NCBI GenBank assembly: GCA_029783825.1 | Contig: JAREIK010000691.1 | Coordinates: forward strand, 293,933 to 357,932 | Length of the DNA: 64,000 nucleotides | Reading direction: 5' to 3' | Source of the DNA: Sapria himalayana | Taxonomy: Eukaryota > Streptophyta > Magnoliopsida > Malpighiales > Rafflesiaceae | Part shown: piece by piece, positions 52,401 to 64,000 of the stretch | Layout of the letters: every line of letters starts with the position of its first letter | Position numbering within the stretch: position 1 is the stretch's first letter | The notes under the pieces: model-generated | Told to the model about the DNA's origin: nothing | The model's input: only the letters and a program-made list of their open reading frames with translations | The model's database searches: none | Translations under genes and position numbers: made by a program

Positions 52401-52990
52401 ACAAATGCAGTGCTTGTTGTGATACTTGTTTGCGAATATGGTGTGATTGAGCTTAAATAGCAGTGCGGTGTATTTAAAGGTTTCAAAAAGAGATGAATGA
52501 TCCAAAATATAAACTATTATTGGTCGCCACTATTTATTTTAGTAAATGGATAGAGCTGACACTTTTTCATTAATCAAAGATAGAAAGGTTGCTTGATTTA
52601 TCTGGGACTTCTGCTACTCTGACATCCCAAGATCAATTATATCTAATAACGGGCGACAATTTGAAAGCTAGGTCTACTAGGACTTCTGCCATGAATTGAA
52701 AATAAAAACTTATACTTTACCCCTTGGTATCTGCAAAGCAATGGCCAAATTGAGGCCTCCGACAAAACCATGTTGATTACCTTGAAAAAACAAATAGACT
52801 CTACTAAATGTAAATGGGTGGAAGAGCTTCCTGAGGTGCTCTGGGTTTACTGTACCACTACCTAAAAGTCAACTGGAATCTCTCCTTTTGCACTCACTTA
52901 CAAGATGGAAATTATTGTCCCTACCAAAGTTGATCTGCCACCATCCAAACAGTTGCACACTATTCAAAAAATACGAAATCAATAGCCACG
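52401..52990 (+). pseudogene. Ty3/gypsy integrase fragment
   Basis: Readings in shifting frames: LLVATIYFSKWIE-like (52515-52560, second frame), IWDFCYSDIPRSIISNNGRQFES (52600-52670, read with one stop after it), SNGQIEASDKTMLITLKKQ (52735-52795) and KWVEELPEVLWVYCTT, STGISPFALTYKME, VPTKVDLP (52808-52945). These match the integrase core and C-terminal part of plant gypsy elements (Athila/Tat side), including the SNGQIEA block with the catalytic Glu. At least two frameshifts and several stops; no LTR seen. Confidence 0.85.
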
Positions 52991-54590
52991 GTGTTAGATA
53001 TAAGTGAATAACAATGAAAAGTTGCAGTAGCCTGCATAACACCCTACCAATGCGTATGATTCAAAAATCAAAATCTTATTTCTATTTGGATTAATATGTG
53101 TTTCATTGTAAGAAAAAAAAATCATAATAAAATATATAAATGTTAGAGACAAGTAAACGCATATTTATAGATTTACAAAAGATAATCATAATTTTAATAG
53201 AATGATAAAGTATCGTAAAACATTAATAAAAAAAACATAATTTTAAATAAGTACAAATGAAAAAATAAATAAATTTATTTATGATTGATCTCAATGGTGC
53301 ACTACATTTAATTTATTTTAAAAACAAGAATAAATTTATGAATGAATTATTAAATGGATGTCATTTTATGTCACCTATGCTAAGGCAGGATATTGTCTTT
53401 TTTTTGAAGTTATCATTGTGACATTGGTGTTCTCAATGAATGAACCTTATCTACTTATATTTTTGTTGAGCAGTTGCTATATAAAAATTAATATTAACAT
53501 ATTTAATTAAAAAAATCATAACTCCTAAAATTTAGAAAAAAAATTGCAGCAAAACTAAATAATTAATATTTTATTGCTCTCCAATTCATCAAAATAAATC
53601 AAACTATTCTTTCTCCTCTTCAATGTAGACATTTAAAATGAAACATGTTGAATATAAAATAAATATGGATCAGATAAAAAAGTACATGGGTGAGAATCAA
53701 AAAATTCATCCAATAGATGCAAGATAACATGTGACTCAAGAGTTGTTGTGCATTAATAAATATGTGGGTTGCATCAACTTGTGATTCGATCTAATTCTAA
53801 TATATATACACATACACACACATTTATTGCACTTGTTAGTAGCACTTTACATGAGAATGGTGAAGGTGATATATTGGCAAAGCATATGCATTTATAAGGA
53901 GAAGTTTGCTTCGGGTTTGAACAAAAGAATCATGGTGGAAAACTATAGGAATTTTAAACAAGAATCACTCAGTTCAGCCCAACTCTTCTGCTATTCTTGC
54001 CAATTGCTCCCGACAAATAGAACATATAATACTACGTTTATAATACTGTGGTTTATGCTAAATCACTCGGAACACGTTCACATTAATTAATTAGGTTAAC
54101 GAAAGCGAAGAGCTGATACAATTATAAACTTAATGGAGAAACTTACAGAATACTGCAAATATGGCCAATGATTTCGAAGATGCGAGCTTGAACTTGAGCT
54201 GTTAGAAATGGCCGAACGTGATGAAGAATAAGAGCAACTCTTTCTAGCGATAGATTAATCAATATAATTAAGTTAAAAATAATATTAAAATTTTCACATA
54301 ATTATATTAAATCACCTTATTTTTACATTTTATTTTAATTTCTCTTGGGGATAAAATAAATATTAACAAATTACATTTTAAAATTAAATATTATTACTTA
54401 TTTTATAAATAAAAATCGCAATTTTGAATGTATAAATATTTAGATATTTTTTAATTTTATCATAAGTTTCTGTTAATTTTTAATAAATAATTTTGAACAA
54501 AAATTTGATAATTTTTTTTATTAATCTAGAGTAAAAATATAAATATTATTACTTATAAAAAAATTAAATAAGAAATTTGTTACAAATCTA
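52991..54590. other. 5' interior of the minus-strand CACTA, no clear gene
   Basis: AT-rich. A frame at 53827-54090 (87 codons, plus) has no recognisable family. Section 54130-54240 is closer to genic composition (gaagatgcgagcttgaacttgagctg) and might be an early exon of the CACTA gene on the minus strand, but it is too short to assign. Confidence 0.35.
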
Positions 54591-54987
54591 TAAATTTAAA
54601 ATTAATTTTTTCACATCCATGACACTAATAAAAGTGACAAGGTTTATAATTTCTAGCCTCTTTTTCATTGGAATGTTTTAAGGAGTTAAGCAATTTTCCT
54701 AACCTATTAGTCTTAACAATGACACTTCTAGTAAGTGTCATTAAATATATACTTACAAATATAATAATGACATTTTTAAAAGCGTCAAGATATATAGAGT
54801 CATTAATTTTAAGTTTTGTTGTAGTAACAATGACACTTCTAATAAGTGTCATAAAAACTTAATAAATTTTACAAATAAGGTCGCTTTTAAAAAAGTGTCA
54901 TTAAATGTTTAATTACAAATCATATAATAACATTTTCTGAAAGCATCAAGATATAAAGCATCATTAATTTGTTGTTTTGTTGTAGTG
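54591..54987 (-). repeat. 5' subterminal repeats and TIR of right CACTA
   Basis: Three near-palindromic words aatgacacttctaataagtgtcat (about 54716-54742, 54828-54852, 54885-54903) and agcgtcaagatata words, ending in the TIR. An internal ttttgttgtagt at 54814-54826 mimics the terminus. Confidence 0.8.
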
Positions 54988-57404
54988 AAAGGACATCTAG
55001 GTAGATAGATAGATAGATAAATAGATTGATAGATAAATAGATAGATAGATATATAGATATAAAGATACATAAATAGATAGATAAATCGATATATAAACAA
55101 ATAAATAGATAGAAAGATAAACAACTTGATAGAAAGGTAGATAGATAGATAAATTGATAGACAAATAGATAGATAAATAGTTAGATAAATATATAGATAG
55201 ATAGATAGTTAATTAGATTGATAGAAAGATAGAAAGAAAGAAAAATTAATATATTCACAAATTGAAAGAAAGAAAGTTAGATTTATAGATAGATAGATAG
55301 AAATATTGACCTATTGATAGAAAGATAGATAGATAGATCGACACAGAAAGATAGTTAGGCAAATTGATTAATAGACATATAGATAGATAGATAGACATAT
55401 AAATAGATGGAATGATACAACGATTTATAGACTAATAGACTAATAGACAGATAGAGAGATAGATACAAAATAGATTGAAAGATTGAAAGTTTCATAGAAA
55501 GAGAAATAAATAGACAAATAAATAGATAAATAGATAGATAGATATATATTCAAATATACAGTTGGTAAAAAGATAGATAGACATATATATAGATAGAAAA
55601 ATAGATAGATATGTAGATATACATATTGACAAATTGATATATACTCTTTTAAATAGTTATACAGATAGATAGATAGTTAGTTAGATAGTTAGTGAATTAT
55701 ATGGAAAAAAGATATTTAGATAGATAGAATAATAGATTGAAAGATATATAGATAGATAGATAGATCTACATACAGAAAGATAGACAAATAAATAGTTTGA
55801 CCAAAATAGATAATTAGGCAAATAAATAGATAGACAGATTGATTGATATATACAAAAATTGATGGAATGATACAAAGAATTATATACTGATAGATTAATA
55901 GATAGATAGAAAGATTGGCAGATAGATCGATAGATTGATAGATTTATAAATAAATGGATAGAAAAATAGATATAAAAATAGATAGATATATAGACAGCTA
56001 GCTAGAGAAAAAGATAGTTAGATAGATATATAGATAGATAGACAGATAGATAAATAAATAGATTAGATTAACATAGAAAAATAGATAGATAGATAGATAG
56101 ATAGTTAAATAGTTAGACACATACTTTAATTGATTAATAGACATATATATTGTTTAACTCATTATGATATAGACAGATAGAAAGATAGGTTGATTGACAA
56201 ATTAATAGGTTGAAATATAAATAGATAAATATAAATATAGATTGGAAAATAGAAAGATAGACATATAGACGTAAAGATTGGCAGACAAATAGACAGATAA
56301 TAAAATATATAGATAAACAAATAGACAAATATATATTTAGACAATTAGATAGATAGACATACAAATAGATAGATAAATAGAGAGATGACTAAACACATAT
56401 ATTTATAGACTGATAGACTATTATAAAATATGGAGATAGATAGATAGAATATAGATTGAAAAATTGACAAATTGATAGATATATAGTTATATAAATAAGT
56501 AGAAAATAGATAGTTAGATAGATAGATACATAGATCGATATATAGATAGATAAATATATAGAAAGAAACAAATATAGATAGATAGTCATATAGATAGTTA
56601 GTTAGTAAGTTAGAAAAATAGATAGATAGATGTGTGTATATATATAGATATATATTTATAGATAGACATTTAGACAAATAAATAGATAGAAAGATATATA
56701 GAAGGCAAAGACATGAATATACATATATATGGATAGATAGATAGTATATAGATAGATATAAAGTTAGATTGATTGATTGATTGAAATATAGGTAGATAGA
56801 GATAAAAGCAAATAGACAGATAAACAATTATACATATAGAAAGATAAATAGATAGATAGAAACATAGACACGGAGTTATAAAGATAGTGAGATTGACAGA
56901 TAGACAAATTGATAGATAGAAAGATAGGCAGATAGATAAATAGATAAATAAATATATAGATAGATAAATATATAGATAGAAAGAAATATAGATAGATTTA
57001 TTGACAGATAGATAATTTAATAGTTAGATAGATAGACAGATAAAGAGATAGATATATCGATAGATAGATAGATAGACATATAGACTAATAGATATATTAT
57101 AAAGATAAACATATTTATAGAAAGATAGTAAAAAAGTTAGAAAAATACATAGATAGACATATTGACATATAGATAGATAGATAGACATATAGATAGGTAT
57201 AGAAATTGGTAGATAGATAGATAGATAGATATATATATATATATATATACAAATAGAAAGATAGACAGATAGACAGATAGGCAGATAGATATATGGATAG
57301 ATAGGATCATAGATAGATAGATAGATAGATAGATCGATAGATATATAGAAAAATAAAAAGATACACAGAATGACATATAAATAGATAACAAAATAACTAT
57401 ATAT
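54988..57404. repeat. GATA/TAGA array, 2.4 kb
   Basis: Imperfect TAGA repeats. Section 55436-55765 is the duplicate of 44003-44330. The word gatacaacgatttatagactaatag (about 55413) recurs in altered form at about 55869, pointing to a higher-order unit of about 450 bp. Open frames are low-complexity artefacts. Confidence 0.93.
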
Positions 57405-57406
57405 AT

Positions 57407-57458
<52 letters not shown>

Positions 57459-57900
57459 AAGCATATACATACGTATATACCAAGCATATATATATATATA
57501 TATATTTTAACAAGCATATACATACGTATATATATCTATACGTATATTCATATAGATAGCCATATAGGCAAATATCTATATTTTACTATAGTATATACAT
57601 ATGTATATACTACAATTAAAAAGTACATATATACCAAGCATATACATACGTATATACTATAGTATAAAAGTACTTATATACCTAGTATATACATACGTAT
57701 ATATTATAGTATATATGTATTTATATATTGATTATATACGTGCAGATATACTCAGTATGTTGGAACATATATACTAAGTATATACCTACTTATATACTCA
57801 ATATATACATAGATATACTTAGTATATACATACATTTATACCAAGTATATTTGTATGTATATACTAAAATATTATATGCACGTATATATAATTAATAGTC
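57405..57900. repeat. (TA)n and palindromic TATAC word block
   Basis: (TA)n at about 57410-57453, then many copies of agcatatacatacgtatatac and related self-complementary words. It is the inverse of the block after the SmF-like gene at 32660-32790, but expanded. Confidence 0.75.
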
Positions 57901-58840
57901 TTAGATGATACACACACTTGTGCTTTCATGCAAATACATATAACATCAAAGACAACAATAGAAAATAATCTAGGACATAAAAAATGCATATATGGATCTT
58001 AGGCATGGTCAGCATTTCTACTTTTTTTTTTCTTTGTTACTTCATGCATATAGAGAACATTGTTACACCTACACATGGAGCATAACATACTATATTTACA
58101 AACAAATAACCCATAATAAGCACTCGCAGATCTGAACTGCAACAACAAAGATTTACACAAAATAAGAGTGTCAAGAACAAACCTATGTATGGGTGGAATT
58201 AATTTTTTGGTTCATCTCCTAGTTTAAGAAGCTAAGGTGTTGTTCCAAGCACCATGAAAGACTAACCAAGACTTTTACATACCTATAATAGACTAAAACT
58301 CTACCCAAAAAATTTGGGGACACACAAACACATTCACAGATATATAAAAATAGTTATTATAAATATGAACAAACACAAATTAAAGTTGATAGTCATAGAA
58401 ATTCAACAAAAATCTAAACAATGTCTAGTAATCATGTTTAGAGAGAAAGAGATTGCAAAAATAAAATGTTTTAGGAATAATGAAGATAACATAAGCTAGG
58501 CCTTCTTTTGATAAAGTTGAAATCGATAAATATGGGACCCATGCATTGGAAGGACCGTGAAAATGTCTGAATACTTTTAATCAGAATTTTTTCATGCATC
58601 TCACATCATGTGTCCTACAAAGATTCATTATTAGCTAAGTTAATCGGCAAAGCAAAGAACAAAACCAGAATAAATAAAATTGAAACCTGCAAAAAAAATC
58701 TCATCATGTTTTGCTAGTCATAGACAAAAATCAAATTTAGTTCAGAAATAATTCTCATACAAAATCATTCTCATAATTAGTAGGGAATTTTGAGCTAGCC
58801 TCTCTTGTGAGGTTTAATAGGAGAGACTAGCACATATAGT
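57901..58840 (-). pseudogene. Inverted fragment: transposase_24 tail and SmF last exon
   Basis: On the minus strand, from 58840 down: the basic end of the transposase_24-like gene (aacctcacaagagaggctagc, like 27755-27775), its 3' flank (58500-58630), the aattttttgggtagagttttagtctattataggtatgtaaaag leader of the 1.2-kb tandem unit (about 58265-58315), then directly a SmF last-exon relic (about 57995-58071: gtgtaacaatgttctctata ... gatgctgacca-like) and its 3' UTR (57890-57990). In the main copy 4 kb separates the last two parts. The exon relic has lost its frame through an A-rich tract. Confidence 0.8.
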
Positions 58841-60560
58841 TATGAGCCTTATTTGTATTATACGAACCTGACTAATGGACACTCTCATGCTATGTGCTTA
58901 CATATTGTTGATATTATATCTTTTTCCATTTAATTTCAAGTTAGTGCAATAAATTAGTATTATCCCATTTATAAGTATATGTTAGTATACATATAGTATA
59001 TGTGGTTATAAATAGTTATATATAGTTAAACATAAATTATATATAGATATATGCATACAAGTAGTTATAAGCAGGTATACATAAATCTATACAAAGTTAT
59101 AAACAATTATATAGATTCACATATATGCATACATATATGCATACATAATTAAAAATAAAGTTATATTAATTTATATAGAGTTTTTTATAGTTCTACAAAT
59201 ATTTATATATAGTTATACACATATAGTTAAACATTATGTAGTATGTTTTTATACATATAATTATAAATATAGTTACATGTGGTTATACATATAGTTACAC
59301 GTATAGTTAAACTTATATTTATACATGTATGTATGTATATTTTTTTATATAATTTCATATATTTATACATATAGTTATATATATGAATAGATATACTAAA
59401 AAACAATTTTTATACTAATATATAAAAATATATATTAAATATATGTTGTTAATTATATATTTAAATATAGTTATGTATAAAGTTTTTATAGTTATACATA
59501 TAGTAAGATAGAATTATTTATAATTATATGTTATTATACATTTAATATATATAGTTATAAAAATTTATATATCATTAAACATTTAGTTATATATATATAT
59601 ATTCATACGAGTTGTTATATTTAGTTATACATAAATATATACAAAGTTATAAACAAATATATAGATTTACATATATGTATACATATATGTATAAATATTT
59701 AAAAATATTGTTATATTTAATCATATAAAGTTTTATTTAGTTTTACAAATATGTATATATATACACATATAATTAAACATAATGTTGTATGTTGTATTAC
59801 ATGTAATTATAAATATAGGTACATGTGGTTATACATATAGATACACATAAAGTTTAGCTTATATTTATACATGTAGGTATATATATTTTTTCATATAATT
59901 TCATATATTTATACATATAGTTATGTATAGGTATAGATATACTAAAATACATTTTTTATACTAATATATAAAAATATTTAGTAAATATATGTTATTAATT
60001 ATAAATTTTAAAATATTTATATATAATGTTTTTATAATTATACATATAGTCAAAGACAATTATTTATAGATATAGGTTCTTATACTTATAGCATATATAG
60101 TTAAAAATAGAGTTATATATAGTTAAACATATAGTTATGTATAGATATATTCATACAAGTGGTTATAAGTAGTTATATAAATGTATTAAAAGTTATAAAC
60201 AAATAAATAGATTTAATTATATGAATACATATATGTATACATAGTTGCAAATATAGTTATATTTAATTATATAAAGTATTACATAGTTATACTAATATTT
60301 ATATAGTAAAATACAATTAAATATTCTTATATATTATTAAACATATAATATATTTTGTTAGAAATATAGTTATGTAGAATTATACATATAGATATAAATT
60401 ATAATTAAGTTAAAAAAATAGTTATATATAGTTGTGGATATAGGTATAAAATTAGTTTACATAGTTACAAATATAAAGAAATATAGTTATAAAGAGATTT
60501 ATATAGTTATACAAATATTTATAAATAATTATACATATATAGGTAAACATATAGTTATTG
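58841..60560 (-). repeat. ~550-bp AT-rich satellite, inverted, about 2.9 units
   Basis: Section 58860-58975 is the inverse of 21165-21295. Then satellite units follow with the marker ttcatacaagt..ttataagtag at about 59045, 59595 and 60145 (spacing about 550 bp). Inverse to 6051-8090 and 20230-21150. Confidence 0.82.
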
Positions 60561-63500
60561 ATTATCCTCAACATCATCCTAGCTTTTAATCTATGCAGGA
60601 CTTTTAAACATTTGGCTCTCTATAAGCGACAACTTATGTTTGTTTATTTATCCGAGTTTAATCACCATACAATTAGTCCAAGATGAGGTTCATCATAAAA
60701 TTTGCCCACTAAATCACTATTATGCTCTAGAAAGTAGCATTCTAGATTTTCTCTATGGCTATCACATATTTGTTATGAGTTAACAATAATATGATGTATC
60801 ATCATTATTATTAATTAAGTAATATCTTAACTATTTGAAGTTAGCGGTACTAATCTTACCTTTTCAATTAAATATTTTTAAAATTTTTTATACTTTTAAT
60901 TCTTTAGTTTTTGAGTGCACTCTATTTTTAACATGATACATTAGATATATTTATTTATTATTTTTTTATTTCATTATAATGTTTTTAATTTCATAATAGT
61001 TAATAATATTTCTATGATGCTTATTTAGTAGAATAGTATCAATGTTCATTTTATTATTTTGGTATATTTATTTTATCTTTTCTATTTTCTATTAACTTAA
61101 AGTCTTTGAATTGTATTCCTTACCAATTCAATTTTACTATTGGTATAAGTATCAAAAATTGTCGAGCATGCCACTAGGTTTTTTGAGAATTCACCACATA
61201 ATGTGCCAAAAATACTATATATTTCTTGAGTGAAGTATTTTAAAACATTCTCTAAGTTTGTCATGCTCTTCATCTTCTTGCAAGGTTAAAGTTTCTTAAT
61301 ATTTTTTGTTTCAAATTTTATTATTAACTTTTGCATTGTTGATCTATGAGTTAACACTTTTTTTGTTGGTAAATTTCTATTTTTTTTAAATCTTTTTATA
61401 TAGTAGCTGATGCCATACTAGCTTATGCTATTATTATATGATCTACAATATGATATAACATTATTGTTAATCTTATTATTTTGAGTTATCCTGCTAAATG
61501 ACTTAATTTTAATTTCAGAGTTAACCATGTTTTTTTAGATATTTTTGTAGGATTTATATAACTTTGTGGATGACTTTTCTAAGAATTGATCATGTTGTCT
61601 ATCCCTATTTTTGTCATATTAGAAAATAAATTAGATGCTTGGTTTTCATTAATTTTTTTTATTCACTATCGGTTTAATTTTTTTGTTTTGATAAATTTAA
61701 AAATTATGAAATCAAGCATAAAATAGATTGTTTTTATTAATTATAAGGTACACATAAGAAAATATGTTAGCATTTTCATAGTATGTCAAGAGAATATTAA
61801 TAAAAATATATTTTATCTAGATTACCTAGAATATTATATGATATTATTATGTATGATGACTTTTATTATTTTGTTATTTTTATAAATAAGTATTATCATA
61901 TTACATAATTCATATCTCATAAGGAAAAAAATAATTTATATATATTTATACATTATTTTTAAAAAAAGATTGATATTCACTAAGAATATGAAATAATGTT
62001 TTTTAAAAATTATAATATTATATAATATACATTGTGAGAATTTGTATTTTTCTTGAAAAAACATAAAGTGATTTATCTTGTATTTTATGTAGCCATTTTA
62101 TTTTTTATATTAAAAATTTAGAGATTATAAAAAATATTCAATTAAGACAACTTTAAAACTTTTTTTATAAGACATTTTAGGATAAATGAACTATGATTAC
62201 AAATTACTTAATCACATTGATATCTTCTTTTATTTTTTTCAATTATATTTCTTATCAATTATTTAATTACATCATTTATCATTCGTGTTGTAGGGGGCAT
62301 GAATTTTGTTCAAATGTTTCTTTAAAAGTAAGAAAATAAATTGTATCATCTCATGTCTTTCTAGGCCATTATAGTATTAAAAAAAATTATACCTACATTT
62401 CATCATTACCACGAATTAGTAATTGAGTGATATAATTTCTTTAAAGACTTTTTTCATCATGGAAATCTATGTGAGGCTAAAGAGATTGTTTTCAAGTTAA
62501 CTCACATTTTGGGTTTCTTAGGAATTTTGTGGTCAATTTCTTTTAATGATTTTCTTAATCTTAAATATCATTTAGCTAAAACTAATAATAATATGAGTAA
62601 GTTGAGTTTGAAATTAATTATTATAGATAAAAATTCATATAAATTGTGATGATTTTATATTTATTTAATATTAAATCAATTAGTTGTTAGTAAAAACTTT
62701 CTAACTGCGAATATACTAGATAAAAATAATGATGATATTAGAGAAGAAAATTTATTTTAAAATATTTTAATCATATATATTTAAATCCACTATTATTTTA
62801 TATAATGATTGTGTTATTTATAAAAAGATATATTATTATAATTTTATTTTGAAAAGTCTTAAAGATTCACATTTTTATGATTTTTTTGAGTTAAATATAT
62901 TATTTCTATAAATATAACTCAGAGGAAAGTTGTGTTATATTACTGTAGTTGATACTATTATTATATATATTAATGAATTGAATATTTTTATATTCAAATA
63001 TTTTTTTTATAAAAGTTTCGAATAGCTTAATGATTTAAATATTTTTTAAGTTTTTAAGTAATATATTTGAATAAAAAAATTATTTTATTCTAGCTTATGT
63101 TTATGTGATTATTTCTCGATGAGTTTTCCATTGTTAACTCTACTAAATATAAGAAAATTATGAGAATATATTTTCTCTTATTCTTTAAGATTGATATTAA
63201 AAAATGTTATCAATATTGTAAATCTTTTATTAGGTTCTCTCAAGAAGATGTATGCTGTGGTCCTATTTATATTCACAAATATATGAAAATATATATGGAA
63301 TTTCTTTTATTCTCTTTGAGTGATTCAAGATATTTTTGATTATTTGACTATTAATATTATTTTTGGGTTTCAATAATAATAGACCATAATATAAATTATT
63401 ATTTTTGTATAAACACACATCTAATAAACATGTGATTTTCATATTTACCCATTTGTAATGAGTCATTAAAAACCATAAAATAAAAATTATGATGTGAGCT

Positions 63501-64000
63501 CATATTTGTATTAATAATAAACTTAAAGATTGATAACTACTTTAATTTAATATTTTGTATATAATAATAATAAGCTAGCATGTAGCTATGAATAAATCAT
63601 TCTGAAATATATTCATGATTATTAAAGATATATAAGACACTCCTCGTGAAGCCAATTTTCATCTCTCTTAACCAATATTTTCACATATATATTTTATTTC
63701 TCTTCTCCCCATTTTTTATGTTGTATAGTTTATTTTTACAAACTTGACATTTCAAATAATAATACGAGGACGTTTTTCACACATAAAAGATAATTTAGTC
63801 ATACATTTGAATCATAAAAAGTATAACCTAGTTTAAGCCATGGGTTTCGCTAGCTAGATTAACAACTCAACTAATCTTATGATCCCTAAGCATTGGTAGA
63901 TGCAAGCCCCTATAACCAAAAGAAAGGAATAGGCATTGATAGAGGGAGTCAAACATGTCCATAAACTTTCTAGTTCAACTAACCATAAGGCTATTGTGCA
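60561..64000. other. AT-rich sequence, nothing recognised
   Basis: No credible coding frame, no terminal repeat and no tandem repeat. Short stretches near 60580-60760, 62290-62560 and 63830-64000 are less AT-rich and may be old element or intron sequence, but I could not match them. The minus-strand frame at 63263-63466 has ordinary composition for random AT-rich DNA. Confidence 0.5.

Larger units (their letters stand above)
44688..54987 (-). mobile_element. CACTA element (CACTACAACAAAAA family), 10.3 kb
   Basis: Left end CACTACAACAAAAA at 44688; right end ttgttttgttgtagtg finishing at 54987. Flanking triplets are gaa (44685-44687) and aaa (54988-54990), a 2 of 3 match. Subterminal words of the tgacacttctaataagtgtca type lie at both ends (44700-44930, 54600-54980). 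The gene is on the minus strand, so 54987 is the 5' end. The right-hand half holds copia and gypsy remnants. Confidence 0.78.

Noticed and set aside
44685..54990. Perfect TSD for the right CACTA
   Set aside because: Flanking triplets are gaa and aaa. One mismatch in three is weak, so the element call rests on TIRs and subterminal repeats.

Overview
This window is nuclear DNA from a flowering plant, very AT-rich, and made almost entirely of nested transposons and satellite DNA. Evidence for a plant: two families of CACTA (En/Spm) elements with TNP2, transposase_24 and Ulp1-type genes, plant hAT elements, Ty1/copia and Ty3/gypsy remnants, and gene copies whose encoded proteins match plant ARF1 and the spliceosomal protein SmF. 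No rRNA, tRNA, CRISPR array or bacterial operon was seen, and I cannot name the species.

Layout. A tetranucleotide array of the TAGA/GATA type occupies 1-371, 823-1286, 34309-39187, 44003-44687 and 54988-57400. It looks like one long array broken up by CACTA insertions. At 1287-34305 lies a candidate 33-kb CACTA element (TSD tta). Inside it are a ~550-bp AT-rich satellite (4160-8090), a retrocopied ARF1 gene with a 15-bp target duplication (5115-6050), two GC-rich hAT elements with perfect 8-bp target duplications (9399-9932 and 10900-14581, the second with a nearly intact transposase), and a SmF-like gene. A second CACTA of the same family (15370-32186, TSD ttc) sits in the third visible intron position of the SmF gene. 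It carries decayed TNP2-like and transposase_24-like genes and three copies of a ~1.2-kb tandem unit with (AGC)-type trinucleotide blocks.

Right of the main GATA array are two facing copies of another CACTA family (ends CACTACAACAAAAA): a 3' half on the + strand (39188-44002) and a full-length copy on the - strand (44688-54987). Both hold a decayed multi-exon gene ending in an Ulp1-like cysteine protease domain, so together they form a ~4.8-kb-arm inverted repeat around a 685-bp GATA spacer. The - strand copy also contains copia and gypsy fragments.

At 57460-60560 lies an inverted, internally deleted duplicate of the first family: SmF last exon, transposase_24 tail and the 550-bp satellite, in the same order as at 20.2-32.8 kb. 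From 60.6 to 64 kb I recognise nothing.

Most reading frames longer than 60 codons here are repeat artefacts. The best-preserved coding units are the hAT transposase (three in-frame stops, no frameshift) and the SmF-like gene (open through four exons, but with a displaced frame and a lost RNA-contact residue). Everything else is decayed.
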